Shown in pieces: positions 1 through 8,756 of a stretch of DNA of 59,976 nt; positions within the stretch are counted from its first letter, which is position 1, and each line of letters starts with the position of its first letter. The notes below the pieces were generated by a model. It had not been told where the DNA came from, did no database searches, and was given only the letters and a program-made list of their open reading frames with translations. The position numbers and the translations under genes are program-made. The stretch covers positions 1-59,976 of the forward strand of contig JBEKZL010000004.1 in assembly GCA_049509915.1 (NCBI GenBank), read 5' to 3'. Origin of the DNA: JBEKYD01 sp049509915. GTDB taxonomy: Bacteria; Acidobacteriota; Terriglobia; Bryobacterales; Bryobacteraceae.

Positions 1-725
1 CGCCACATGTGGGTATAATCCTGCCCCGGGTTGAGATGGTGAATGCGCGCCACCACGCCGCTCCAGCCGCCGGCTTCGATCAGGCCGATAATGGCAACCA
101 GCAGCGCGCCCAGCCAGATCAGCACGAACTGCAGCACTTCATTGAAAATGGCGGAACGCAGGCCGCCCAGAAAGACGTAGGCCGCCACCGTGAGCGCGGA
201 AATCCAGATGCTGACGTTGATGTCCCAGCCGAGCATCACTTTCATCACCAGCGCCATCGAAAACATGTTGATGCCGGACATCAGCACGGTCATGAAGCCG
301 AACGAAATCGCCGACAGCGCCCGCGCCGGCTCGCCGAACCGCAGCTTCAGATAGCCCGGAACCGAATGCGTCTTCGAGATGTAATAAAACGGGATCATCA
401 CCAACGCCAGGAAGAGCATGGCCGGGATGGCGCCGATCCAATACCAGTGGGCGGCCAGAATGCCGTATTGATAGGCCGAGCCGGCCCAGCCCATCAGCTC
501 GAGCGCTCCCAGATTGGCCGCCACGAAGCTGAGTCCCGCGACCCAGGCCGTCATTTCGCGGCCGGCCAGGAAAAAATCCTCGCCGGTCTTGGTGAAGCGT
601 TTGAGGTAGAAGCCGATGCCGATCACCGCCACGAAGTACAGAATGATGACGGCGAGATCGACCGGGGAGAGCGAAAGCAGGCGTCCAGGCGCGCTTTCAA
701 GGAGCAGACAGGGCAGTAAGGGCAT
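1..725 (-). CDS. Sodium:solute symporter family protein, C-terminus outside window
   Basis: The first 241 residues of an SSS/SGLT-family cation-coupled transporter can be read from an ATG at 725; the gene runs off the left edge, so the substrate-determining later helices are not visible. The N-terminus has the family pattern: a first hydrophobic helix (DLAVIILYFVAVIGIGFY), then a charged loop with GEDFFLAGRE, then AWVAGLSFVAANLGALELMG, which matches the Na+-site helix of the family. Further helices follow, with GGLRSAIFNEVLQ, a typical SSS motif. It is an inner-membrane protein, probably importing a sugar or other organic solute with sodium. It is transcribed divergently from the deaminase-like gene at 855. 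Confidence 0.9.
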   Translation of the reverse strand, partial: MPLLPCLLLESAPGRLLSLSPVDLAVIILYFVAVIGIGFYLKRFTKTGEDFFLAGREMTAWVAGLSFVAANLGALELMGWAGSAYQYGILAAHWYWIGAIPAMLFLALVMIPFYYISKTHSVPGYLKLRFGEPARALSAISFGFMTVLMSGINMFSMALVMKVMLGWDINVSIWISALTVAAYVFLGGLRSAIFNEVLQFVLIWLGALLVAIIGLIEAGGWSGVVARIHHLNPGQDYTHMW

Positions 726-854
726 GGGCTTGGCCGCTAAAGTGAGAGCGTTTGCAAGAGCTTATGGTATGGACGGGACGAGCCAAAGTCAAGCGCGGGC
801 CGCTCGCGACGTGCCGCGTGGTAGGGTGACATGGAGAACCGTGCTGGAGCCGTT

Positions 855-2261
855 ATGAATTCTTCGACGTTCCGCCTGGCCGCGCTGCTGTGGCCCGCGC
901 TGGTGCTGGCTGCCGATCCGTCCGGCGCCATGGAAGCCCGCTTGGCGCAATTGCGTGCCAATCCGCCCGCGCTCTACGCTTTTTTGTTGCGCATGCCCAA
1001 GGGCGGCGACCTGCACAATCACCTGACCGGAGCGGTATACGCCGAAAGCTATCTCGGTGCCGCTGCCGAAGACGGCCTGTGCGCCAACCTTCGGGCCGGC
1101 TCGCTGGTATTGCCCAACCAGGATGGCGGCTGCGCCGACGGCGACATGCCGGCCGCTCGCGCCGCTCGCGACAACTCCCTGCGCAACGCCCTGATCGATA
1201 GCTTCTCCATGCGCGGTTTCGTGCCAGTTGCCGAATCCGCTCACGATCATTTCTTCGGCGCCTTTGCCAAATTCAACGCCGTCAAGGCCGACCATCGCGG
1301 CGCTTTCCTGGCCGAGGTGACCCGCCGGGCGGCGGAACAAAATGAATCGTACCTGGAGGTGATGGCGATCAATGGCAAGCCTGCCAATTCGCTGGCGGAC
1401 AAAGTTAGCTGGGATATCGATTTGGACCGGATCCGCCAAAAACTGCTGGCGGGTGGACTCGACGCCGTCGTCGAGCAGCTTCGCGCGCGCCTGGACGACA
1501 CCGAGAAATCGCGGCGCGCGGCGCTGGGCTGCGACGCCGAGCCCAACTCGGCGGCCTGCCGCGTAGTGGTGCGGTACATCTTCGAGGTGCTGCGCGAATC
1601 GCCCGCCAACCAGGTATTCGCCCAGGCGCTGGCGGGCTTCCGCCTGGCCGCCGTCGATCCGTTGCTGGTCGGCGTCAATTTCGTGCAGGCGGAAGACGGC
1701 TTGATTTCGATGCGCGATTACCACCTGCACATGCACATGATGCAGTATCTCCGCGCTGCCTATCCCAAGGTACACGTGACGCTGCATGCCGGCGAACTGG
1801 CGCCGGGGCTGGTGCCGCCGGACGGTTTGCGGTTCCACATCCGCGAGGCGGTGGAAATCGGCGGGGCGGAGCGCATCGGCCATGGCGTGGATCTGGCGTA
1901 TGAAACCGATTCCGACGGTCTCGTCGCTCTGATGCGGCGCAAGCGCATCCTGGTGGAGATCAACCTGACCAGCAACGACCTGATTCTGGGCGTGCGCGGC
2001 AACCAGCATCCGCTGCCTCTGTACTTGAAGGCCGGCGTTCCAGTGGCGATTGCGACCGACGACGAGGGTGTGTCGCGCACCCACCTGACCCAGGAGTTGC
2101 TGCGCGCCGCGATCGACTACAGGTTGAGCTATGCCGAATTGAAAGAGATGGCGCGCAACAGCCTGCAATACGCCTTTGCGGAAGAAGCCGAAAAGGCGCG
2201 TCTGCGGAAAGATCTGGAAGAACGGTTTCGGGCGTTCGAGAAGTCGCCGGCGATAGAATAG
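855..2261 (+). CDS. Secreted adenosine deaminase-family hydrolase (ADGF-like)
   Basis: A 468-residue metal-dependent deaminase of the adenosine/AMP deaminase superfamily. Visible active-site motifs in order: metal-binding GGDLHNHLTG near residues 51-60, the catalytic HAGE near 309, RIGHG near 340 and the metal-ligand ATDDEG near 400. I prefer the ATG at 855 over the in-frame ATG at 831 because it begins directly with a Sec-type signal peptide (MNSSTFRLAALLWPALVLAA). The length and secretion recall the ADGF/ADA2 type, which acts on extracellular adenosine, but the substrate is inferred only. The M20 peptidase gene follows on the same strand after about 90 bp, suggesting a scavenging role for both in the periplasm or outside. 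Confidence 0.85.
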   Translation: MNSSTFRLAALLWPALVLAADPSGAMEARLAQLRANPPALYAFLLRMPKGGDLHNHLTGAVYAESYLGAAAEDGLCANLRAGSLVLPNQDGGCADGDMPAARAARDNSLRNALIDSFSMRGFVPVAESAHDHFFGAFAKFNAVKADHRGAFLAEVTRRAAEQNESYLEVMAINGKPANSLADKVSWDIDLDRIRQKLLAGGLDAVVEQLRARLDDTEKSRRAALGCDAEPNSAACRVVVRYIFEVLRESPANQVFAQALAGFRLAAVDPLLVGVNFVQAEDGLISMRDYHLHMHMMQYLRAAYPKVHVTLHAGELAPGLVPPDGLRFHIREAVEIGGAERIGHGVDLAYETDSDGLVALMRRKRILVEINLTSNDLILGVRGNQHPLPLYLKAGVPVAIATDDEGVSRTHLTQELLRAAIDYRLSYAELKEMARNSLQYAFAEEAEKARLRKDLEERFRAFEKSPAIE

Positions 2262-2354
2262 AGGATCGGGCAACGTATTCACGGCGATGCCCGAACAATA
2301 TGTGCCGTGGCGCCGGATGCGGCGTTGCACGGGTCCGACGCTCAAAGCAAATTT

Positions 2355-3782
2355 ATGAAAAATCACTGGCTCGGCGCTCTCGCCGGAGTGGCGCTGCTGG
2401 GAGCGCTTCCGGCCGCGCCGCTTGACGAAGGGACGCGCCGCCTGGCGCATGACATCTTTCAGCAACTGGTCGAGATCAATACGACGGATTCGGCGGGCAC
2501 CACAACGATTGCCGCCGAAGCCATGGCGAAGCGGTTGCTCGAGGCGGGGTTTGCCGCCGAAGACGTGAAGGTTCTGGGCCCGAACGACCGCAAGGGCAAC
2601 CTGGTGGCGCGCCTTCGCGGCAGCGGCGGGGGGCGCCAGCCGATCCTGATCATCGGCCACCTGGACGTGGTGGAGGCGCGACGCGAAGATTGGACAACCG
2701 ACCCCTTCCGCTTTGTCGAAAAAGACGGCTACTTCTATGGACGCGGGACGCAGGATATGAAGGTAAACGATGCCGTCCTGGTCACCGAGTTTATCCGCTT
2801 CCATCGTGAAGGCTACCGCCCGAACCGCGATCTGATCCTCGCTTTGACGGCCGATGAGGAGGGCGGAAAGTCGAATGGCGTCGATTGGCTGCTGAAGAAT
2901 CACCGCGATCTGATCGCCGCCGAATTCGTGCTCAACGCCGACTCGGGCGGAGTGACCACGGTGAAGGGGAAGCCAGTGAACGTGGACGTGGAGGCGAGCG
3001 AAAAGCTATACGCCGATTATCAACTGATGGCGACCAATCCGGGCGGGCACAGTTCCCTACCGGTCCCGGATAACGCGATTTATCACATCGCCGACGCGCT
3101 GGGACGGTTGCAGCGGGCGCCGTTTGCGTTCGAGCTGAACGGGGTGACGCGCGCCTATTTCGAACGGCGCGCCTCCCTAGAGACGGGCCAGACGGCGGCG
3201 GATATGAAAGCGATTTTGCGGACACCGCCCGACGGCGCCGCGGTCGCCCGCCTGTCCGCCGATGCGCGCTTCAACTCAACCATGCGCACCACTTGCGTCG
3301 CCACGCGGCTGAGCGCGGGGCACGCCAACAATGCGCTACCGCAGCTTGCCCAGGCGAACGTCAACTGCCGCATTCTACCAGGGCATTCGGCCGAAGAGGT
3401 TCGGCAAGATCTGGTTCGAATTCTTGACGACGCGAAGATCGTGGTGCGGTACGTGGACGACGCCGGGAACGTTTACGATCGCACTCCGGAGAAAAAAGCG
3501 TTTCCTCCCATTCCGCCTCCCGACGAAATTCTGAAGCCGCTCCAGCGGATCGCCGACGAGATGTGGAACGGAGTGCCGGTGATCCCCGACATGGAAACCG
3601 GAGCGTCGGATAGCATTTATACGATGGCCGCCGGCCTGCCAAGTTATGGCATCGGCGGAGTGGCCATCGATCAGGACGACGTTCGGGCGCACGGCAAGGA
3701 TGAGCGGGTGCGGGCCGATTCCTTCTACGATGGTGTCGAGTTCTATTATCGGTATCTGAAGGCTCTGACGTCGCCCGAATGA
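2355..3782 (+). CDS. Secreted M20-family metallopeptidase
   Basis: A 475-residue zinc peptidase/amidohydrolase of the M20 family. The di-zinc site is complete: GHLDVV near residue 100, GRGTQDMK near 131 and DEEGG near 166. The dimerisation domain lies between these and the C-terminal part of the catalytic domain. The start is taken as the ATG at 2355, because an ATG 48 bp upstream adds a charged stretch before a clear signal peptide (MKNHWLGALAGVALLGALPAA). The substrate, an acylated amino acid or dipeptide, cannot be told from the sequence. It probably follows the deaminase-like gene in one transcript. Downstream is the R1 double hairpin, which could end transcription from both sides. Confidence 0.88.
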   Translation: MKNHWLGALAGVALLGALPAAPLDEGTRRLAHDIFQQLVEINTTDSAGTTTIAAEAMAKRLLEAGFAAEDVKVLGPNDRKGNLVARLRGSGGGRQPILIIGHLDVVEARREDWTTDPFRFVEKDGYFYGRGTQDMKVNDAVLVTEFIRFHREGYRPNRDLILALTADEEGGKSNGVDWLLKNHRDLIAAEFVLNADSGGVTTVKGKPVNVDVEASEKLYADYQLMATNPGGHSSLPVPDNAIYHIADALGRLQRAPFAFELNGVTRAYFERRASLETGQTAADMKAILRTPPDGAAVARLSADARFNSTMRTTCVATRLSAGHANNALPQLAQANVNCRILPGHSAEEVRQDLVRILDDAKIVVRYVDDAGNVYDRTPEKKAFPPIPPPDEILKPLQRIADEMWNGVPVIPDMETGASDSIYTMAAGLPSYGIGGVAIDQDDVRAHGKDERVRADSFYDGVEFYYRYLKALTSPE

Positions 3783-3796
3783 GGCCCGCGGCGAGG

Positions 3797-3890
3797 GGGT
3801 GGGACAGACCATCGCTCTTTGTGGTCTGTCGGGCCTCGCCGAGCCGTAACAGCCTGACAGACGACAAACAACGATCGTCTGTCCCACCTC
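3797..3890. repeat. R1 palindromic element, inverted pair of hairpins
   Basis: Two hairpins lie back to back between convergent genes. The first has arms GACAGACCA (3803-3811) and TGGTCTGTC (3822-3830). The second has arms GACAGACGA (3856-3864) and TCGTCTGTC (3875-3883). Both stems are perfect 9-mers with 10-nt loops. The outer arms 3798-3809 and 3878-3889 also match each other as a perfect 12-bp inverted repeat, so the unit can fold in two ways. The first hairpin is also framed by GAGGCCC (3781-3787) and GGGCCTC (3831-3837). Related copies occur at 7949, 31494, 34221 and 34435. Confidence 0.8.
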
Positions 3891-3940
3891 TGGGTCACCT
3901 TCCATTGGCAACCCAAAATCTCTACGGCGTGCCGCGGCGG

Positions 3941-5656
3941 CTAACCGGTGCCGCTGAGGTCCAGGCGCTCGACGGTGGGGGGTGGGAGGCTATCGAAGGT
4001 CAGCCCTTCGAGCAGCTCGCCGGCCTCGCGCGCGTCGTTCCGGCGGCGGCGGTTCCACTCGCGGGCGGCCAGCATGGCGGCGGGCAGCAACAACAGGCTC
4101 AGCGGCCGATTCACCATCCAGGTTCCCAGGGCGGCACCGGCGCGCGTGGAGAGCTCGAATCCCAGGAACTGCAGCAGGCAAAGCATGAGGAGGTTATCGC
4201 GGAAACCGGGCGTGGGGCAGGCCAGCGGCATCTTGCGATAGCCCTCCAGCAGCAGTTCGATGAGCGAAACACAAAGAGCGCCCACATACGCCGTGGCGGC
4301 CAACGCCTCCAGCGCACCGCTTCGCCAGGCGCCCACTACGAACCACGGCAGCAGCACGAAGAGCGATAGAAACGCCAGCATGACGCGGCGGGCCACCGGG
4401 TGGGTTTCGGCGCCGCGGGCTTCCACCACGGCGCGAAAGATCCAGTTGGCACCGAGGAGGGCCGGAATCTCGAAGGCCACGCGCAGACCCAAAATCAAAA
4501 GATAAGCCGCCACCAGGGGGGCTTCCAGCCAATGTCCGGCAGCGGCTTCCTGCACCGCCAGCCAGGCGCCCAATCCCAGTGCCACGGCGATGGCCAGGCG
4601 GTGCGGCTCGCTGCGCACCAGGGCGCGCACGGTGAAGCGATGGCAGCCGCGGGCGAAACCGGCCTTCGGCGGCGCGAATCGATCGAGAGCCCACAGCAGC
4701 GCCGCGGCCAGCCGCCGTTTCGATTGCCGCGGCGCGCCCTCGAGCACGGCAGCAAAGCGCCGCCGGTAACTGGCGGCATAGCTCAGCACCATCAGCAGGA
4801 AAGCCGCCGCGGTCGCAACCAGGGCACGGTTGGCTAGAATCCCGAAAACCGGCGTGCCGCGGTGCTGCAACTGTTGATACAGCGCCAGGAACCAGACCGA
4901 GGGCAGCCACGCGGCCGGAGACGACGGATTCGCGGCCACACCGTGCAGCAGCGCTCGTGCCGCCGAGCCGCTGAACAGCAGAGCGAGAAAGGCCACTAAC
5001 AGCGCACCGCGCAACCCCGCCGCGGCGGCGCGGAACACCTGCCGGGGCAACAGCGCCGCCAATACGCCCAGCAAGGAGAACACCGCGCAGAAGGTGAACA
5101 GGCTGGCCAGCACGGTGACCAGCGCATGAGTGGTGACGAACGAGAGATAGACACCCAGCGGCGCTTCGGCGGCAGCGGTGACGAAGAAGGGAAACAGTAG
5201 CGCCGGAATGGCGTTGACGTCGACGACAAAGACTATAACCGCGAACGCTATGGCGGCGGCGTTGGCCAGTAGCACCGCGCGCGGCCGCACCGGCAGCGGC
5301 GCCAGGTTCAGGTAATCCTGCCCGTCCGGCAGAATGCGGTCCCACTTCAGCACGGTAACGAGGCCGGTGACTCCCATGGCCAGCGCCAGGAACAGGTACT
5401 TGTCGGCCGCCGAAGCTACCAGCAAGTCGCGGTGCAACTGGCCGCGAAGCCAGTTCAGGAAGCTGGAATACTCATCCAGCATCAGAAAGGTCACGAAGGC
5501 GCCGGGGGCGGCCAGCAGGCCCAGCAGTGCGCCCGCGCCCAGTTCGAAATCGGAGCCTTCCTCCTGACTGCCGCGCAGCAGGCGATGGAGAAAATGCCGC
5601 ACCAAACGAGCGAACGGGCCGCCCCACTTTGGTCCGCCGATCACTGGGAGCTTCAT
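3941..5656 (-). CDS. ABC transporter permease-like membrane protein
   Basis: A 571-residue, very hydrophobic protein with roughly twelve predicted membrane segments. Its ATG lies 3 bp after the stop codon of the ABC ATPase gene, so the two form an operon and very likely one exporter. It looks like the ABC-2-type large permeases; there are no extra soluble domains apart from a C-terminal tail rich in charged residues. The cytoplasmic loop DRILPDGQDYLNLAPLPVRP is the kind of motif seen in this uncharacterised permease group. The exported substrate is unknown. It converges with the M20 peptidase gene across the R1 element. Confidence 0.75.
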   Translation of the reverse strand: MKLPVIGGPKWGGPFARLVRHFLHRLLRGSQEEGSDFELGAGALLGLLAAPGAFVTFLMLDEYSSFLNWLRGQLHRDLLVASAADKYLFLALAMGVTGLVTVLKWDRILPDGQDYLNLAPLPVRPRAVLLANAAAIAFAVIVFVVDVNAIPALLFPFFVTAAAEAPLGVYLSFVTTHALVTVLASLFTFCAVFSLLGVLAALLPRQVFRAAAAGLRGALLVAFLALLFSGSAARALLHGVAANPSSPAAWLPSVWFLALYQQLQHRGTPVFGILANRALVATAAAFLLMVLSYAASYRRRFAAVLEGAPRQSKRRLAAALLWALDRFAPPKAGFARGCHRFTVRALVRSEPHRLAIAVALGLGAWLAVQEAAAGHWLEAPLVAAYLLILGLRVAFEIPALLGANWIFRAVVEARGAETHPVARRVMLAFLSLFVLLPWFVVGAWRSGALEALAATAYVGALCVSLIELLLEGYRKMPLACPTPGFRDNLLMLCLLQFLGFELSTRAGAALGTWMVNRPLSLLLLPAAMLAAREWNRRRRNDAREAGELLEGLTFDSLPPPTVERLDLSGTG

Positions 5657-5659
5657 ACC

Positions 5660-6442
<783 letters not shown>

Positions 6443-6611
6443 GCACGTTTGGACACCAGGGGCGCGGAAAAGTTCCCGCTGAGGACGTCGCAAGCGCGGG
6501 GGCGATAGAAATTCCATCGCGGGCGCCGTCTGCCCACTTTACGGTGGCCCGTTCACGTCCACAATCCCGGTGCCTGTTGCGCCCGACTGGGACATTTCGC
6601 CAAACTTAGGC

Positions 6612-6859
6612 TGTGGTGCGAAAATTGCCGTCACCTTGGATCGAAGGACCGTCGCGGATCTCGACCGGAGGGTGCGCGAGGGCCGCTACCCGAACCGAAG
6701 CCGGGCGCGGCGTCTGCCGTGAACGTGCTGAGCGAGCGCGAGAAGCGGACCCGGCTGGCGCGCGAGCTGACCAAAATCGACCGGAAAGAGGAAATGCGGT
6801 TGGCCGAACAGGGTCTGGCTAGCTCCTGCCATCCGCCCTTGACTTATATGCACCAATAA
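6612..6859 (+). pseudogene. Frameshifted ribbon-helix-helix antitoxin remnant
   Basis: Two reading frames together spell a ParD/CopG-like antitoxin. The first frame, from about 6621, reads KIAVTLDRRTVADLDRRV and then EGRYPNRSRA before a TGA at 6720. The second, from the GTG at 6719, reads VNVLSEREKRTRLAREL and continues KIDRKEEMRLAEQGLAS to a TAA at 6857. The join needs a frame change near 6705-6719. No clean start codon precedes the first part, and no toxin gene follows in register. I read this as a decayed antitoxin from an older toxin-antitoxin locus. It lies immediately upstream of vapBC and overlaps its promoter. Confidence 0.6.
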
Positions 6860-6876
6860 TGCATACTGATGCATAT
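6839..6876 (+). promoter_or_regulatory. vapBC promoter and putative operator
   Basis: A sigma70-like promoter: -35 TTGACT (6839-6844), 17-bp spacer, -10 CATACT (6862-6867). The spacer and -10 region contain three TGCA motifs, including ATGCAT, four bases, ATGCAT, which looks like an operator for the VapB/VapC complex. The predicted transcript start falls at about 6874, so the mRNA would be leaderless from the ATG at 6875. Confidence 0.5.
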
Positions 6877-7066
6877 GAGAACCACCATGATTATCGACCC
6901 GGATCTGCTCGAGCGCGCTCGGGAACTGACGGGCATTCGGGAGAAGACCGCGCTGGTACGGGCTGGTCTGGAGGCTCTGATTGCGCGTGAAGCCGGCAAG
7001 CGCCTGGCGGCACTGGGAGGCTCGCAGCCCGAAATGGCGAGTATTCCGCGGCGGCGGCATTCGTGA
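6875..7066 (+). CDS. vapB: VapB-type antitoxin
   Basis: A 63-residue antitoxin beginning MRTTMIIDPDLLERAREL, the usual N-terminal DNA-binding strand and helix of the VapB (DUF2191-like) family, with EKTALVRAGLEALIARE as the second helix and a basic C-terminal tail (PRRRHS) that would block the toxin. An ATG at 6869 is also in frame, but it lies too close to the -10 box to be on the transcript. The stop codon overlaps the toxin start (TGATG), so translation is coupled. It should bind the VapC encoded next and repress the shared promoter. Confidence 0.85.
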   Translation: MRTTMIIDPDLLERARELTGIREKTALVRAGLEALIAREAGKRLAALGGSQPEMASIPRRRHS

Positions 7067-7422
7067 TGGTGTTGGCCGATACTTCGGTCTGGATTCAGCA
7101 CTTCCGGCGAGGCGAGCCGGCCCTGGCGGCGCAACTCGCCGATGGACTGGTTCTGATGCATCCCTTCGTCTCTAGTGAACTGGCGTGCGGCAATTTGAAA
7201 AGCCGCGCGGCGATTCTCTCCGACCTCAACACCTTGCCCTCGGCCGAACTGGCGTCCCATGCGGAGGTCCTTCGGCTGATCGAAGACCGGTGCCTTTGGG
7301 GACGCGGGCTCGGCTGGGTGGACATGCATCTGCTCGCCTCGGCACTGCTGTCCCATTGCGGATTCTGGACTCTCGACAAGAAACTCGCCGCGGCGGCGGC
7401 GGAATTGGGCCTGAACTGCTAG
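7066..7422 (+). CDS. vapC: VapC PIN-domain toxin ribonuclease
   Basis: A 118-residue PIN-domain endoribonuclease. The acidic metal-binding residues are all visible: Asp in VLADTSVWI near the N-terminus, Glu in VSSELACG near residue 42, and Asp in GWVDMHLLAS with a further Asp in WTLDKKL near the C-terminus. Nothing suggests inactivation. The ATG at 7066 shares a base with the vapB stop codon. VapC toxins cleave tRNA or rRNA when free of VapB; the target here cannot be read from sequence. Confidence 0.9.
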   Translation: MVLADTSVWIQHFRRGEPALAAQLADGLVLMHPFVSSELACGNLKSRAAILSDLNTLPSAELASHAEVLRLIEDRCLWGRGLGWVDMHLLASALLSHCGFWTLDKKLAAAAAELGLNC

Positions 7423-7447
7423 TATCGGACAGGAGGCACCGATTTCA

Positions 7448-7912
7448 ATGACCGCAATGGAGCGAATTCGGGACTTTCTCGGGCAGAAGAGGCTGGCCTT
7501 CGTGGGTGTTTCGAGCCGCCCGGCGGAGTTCTCGCGGAACTTGTTTCGCGAATTTCGCGCGCGCGGATATGACGCCATCCCGGTTCATCCGGGGATTGAG
7601 GAGATGGACGGCGAAAAGTGCTTCGCCCGTTTGCAGGACATCGATCCGCCGCCCGATGGAGCGCTGCTGCTGACGGCTCCGGGCGTTACCGACCGGGTGG
7701 TACGCGATTGCGCGGAGGCGGGAATCGGGCGGGTCTGGATGTATCGCGCCGGGGGAACTGGAGCCGTCAGCGCTGACGCTCTCGGGTTTTGCGCGGCGAA
7801 AGGAATCTCGGTGGTGCCGGGGGAGTGTCCGTTCATGTTCCTACCGGCGACGCCGTGGTTCCATCGCCTGCACGGACTGGTGAAGAAGATCGCCGGATCT
7901 TATCCGAGGTGA
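7448..7912 (+). CDS. CoA-binding domain protein (YccU-like)
   Basis: A 154-residue protein consisting of one Rossmann-type CoA-binding domain. The N-terminal glycine motif AFVGVSSRPAEFSRN binds the nucleotide in this family, followed by YDAIPVHPG and the second half LLLTAPGVTDRVVRDCAEAG. These stand-alone domains resemble the CoA-binding part of succinyl-CoA synthetase, but their function is not settled. An ATG at 7457 is a possible alternative start. It lies 25 bp after vapC on the same strand and converges with the RraA-like gene across an R1 hairpin. Confidence 0.82.
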   Translation: MTAMERIRDFLGQKRLAFVGVSSRPAEFSRNLFREFRARGYDAIPVHPGIEEMDGEKCFARLQDIDPPPDGALLLTAPGVTDRVVRDCAEAGIGRVWMYRAGGTGAVSADALGFCAAKGISVVPGECPFMFLPATPWFHRLHGLVKKIAGSYPR

Positions 7913-7918
7913 AGCGGC

Positions 7919-7980
7919 CGGGTGCGGGGCGGGCCACACAACGGGTGCGGGGCGGGCCACACAAGACGATGGTCCGCCCC
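7919..7980. repeat. R1 hairpin with a 23-bp tandem duplication
   Basis: A 23-bp unit at 7919-7941 is repeated exactly at 7942-7964. The second copy is the left part of an R1 hairpin: arm GGGGCGGGCCA (7949-7959), loop cacaagacga (7960-7969), arm TGGTCCGCCCC (7970-7980), an 11-bp stem with one G:T pair. It lies between convergent genes and could act as a bidirectional terminator. Confidence 0.8.
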
Positions 7981-7996
7981 ATAACAGAATCGCAGC

Positions 7997-8716
7997 CTAG
8001 ATCCGGCCGAACTTGGCCACGGCTTCTTTGATCGACTTGAACTTCTCGATGAACGGCAGCATGCTGTGCTCGGTATTGTCGAGAGCCTCGGCCTTCTTGA
8101 GGACCTCTTCGGCATGAGCGCGAGGCACCACCACCACTCCGTCCTCGTCGGCCACAATGATATCGTTGGCAGCCACTCGCGCTCCCGCGCAGGTGACCGG
8201 AACATTAACCCCCGCGAACCGATAGTGATTGACGCTGGTGGAGGGCACAACACCGCGGCTGAAGACTGGGAACTGGAGCTTGCGAATCTGCGGCGTGTCG
8301 CGCACGCCGCCATCGATGATCGCCCCCGTCAGCCCGCGATACTTCATGGCGGTTGCCATCAGTCCGCCCATGCCGGCGTAGTCAGCGCCGTCCTCCAGCA
8401 CCATCACGTAGACCGATCCCGGCTTGGCGTTGTCGATGGCATCCAGCATGCCCTCGGAAGCTTTGGATCCCTCTTTGTGTTCTTCCTTCTTCAACAGTAC
8501 AGTTACAGCGGGGCCGGCGAACTTGGCGGCCGCCAGCGGCCGCATCTCGTGCGACATGTAGTTTTTTTGCCCGTACAGTTGCTCCAAGGCATCGGAGACC
8601 GAGGCGACCTCGACCATGCGGAAGCCCTCGATCAAGGGATCGCCCACCGGTTGCGCCATCAGCCAAACGGCTACGGCCAGAATCGCGAAAACCAACATCC
8701 ATAACGTGCGTTTCAT
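7997..8716 (-). CDS. Secreted RraA-like protein
   Basis: A 239-residue protein of the RraA/demethylmenaquinone methyltransferase-like fold, also used by 4-hydroxy-4-methyl-2-oxoglutarate aldolases. Family features include SVSDALEQLYG near the N-terminus, GMGGLMATAMKYRGLTG, and the strongly conserved IIDGGVRDTPQI, whose Arg-Asp pair belongs to the active site. Starting at the ATG at 8716 gives a hydrophobic leader (MKRTLWMLVFAILAVAVWLM), so the protein is exported or anchored, unusual for this normally cytosolic family. An ATG 36 bp upstream adds only basic residues. Aldolase or decarboxylase activity on a keto acid is possible but not shown. Confidence 0.8.
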   Translation of the reverse strand: MKRTLWMLVFAILAVAVWLMAQPVGDPLIEGFRMVEVASVSDALEQLYGQKNYMSHEMRPLAAAKFAGPAVTVLLKKEEHKEGSKASEGMLDAIDNAKPGSVYVMVLEDGADYAGMGGLMATAMKYRGLTGAIIDGGVRDTPQIRKLQFPVFSRGVVPSTSVNHYRFAGVNVPVTCAGARVAANDIIVADEDGVVVVPRAHAEEVLKKAEALDNTEHSMLPFIEKFKSIKEAVAKFGRI

Positions 8717-8756
8717 AAAACTCCTTTTCTGACGCCCGCGGAAAGCAGGCATGCCC

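Noticed and set aside
789..2903. A 704-codon open frame on the minus strand opposite the deaminase and peptidase genes
   Set aside because: It is an antisense shadow of GC-rich codons; its product is His/Arg/Gln-rich with no motif, while the plus strand has two complete enzyme families.
7919..7964. A CRISPR-like or VNTR array
   Set aside because: Only two directly abutting 23-bp copies with no spacers; better explained as a duplicated half of an R1 hairpin.
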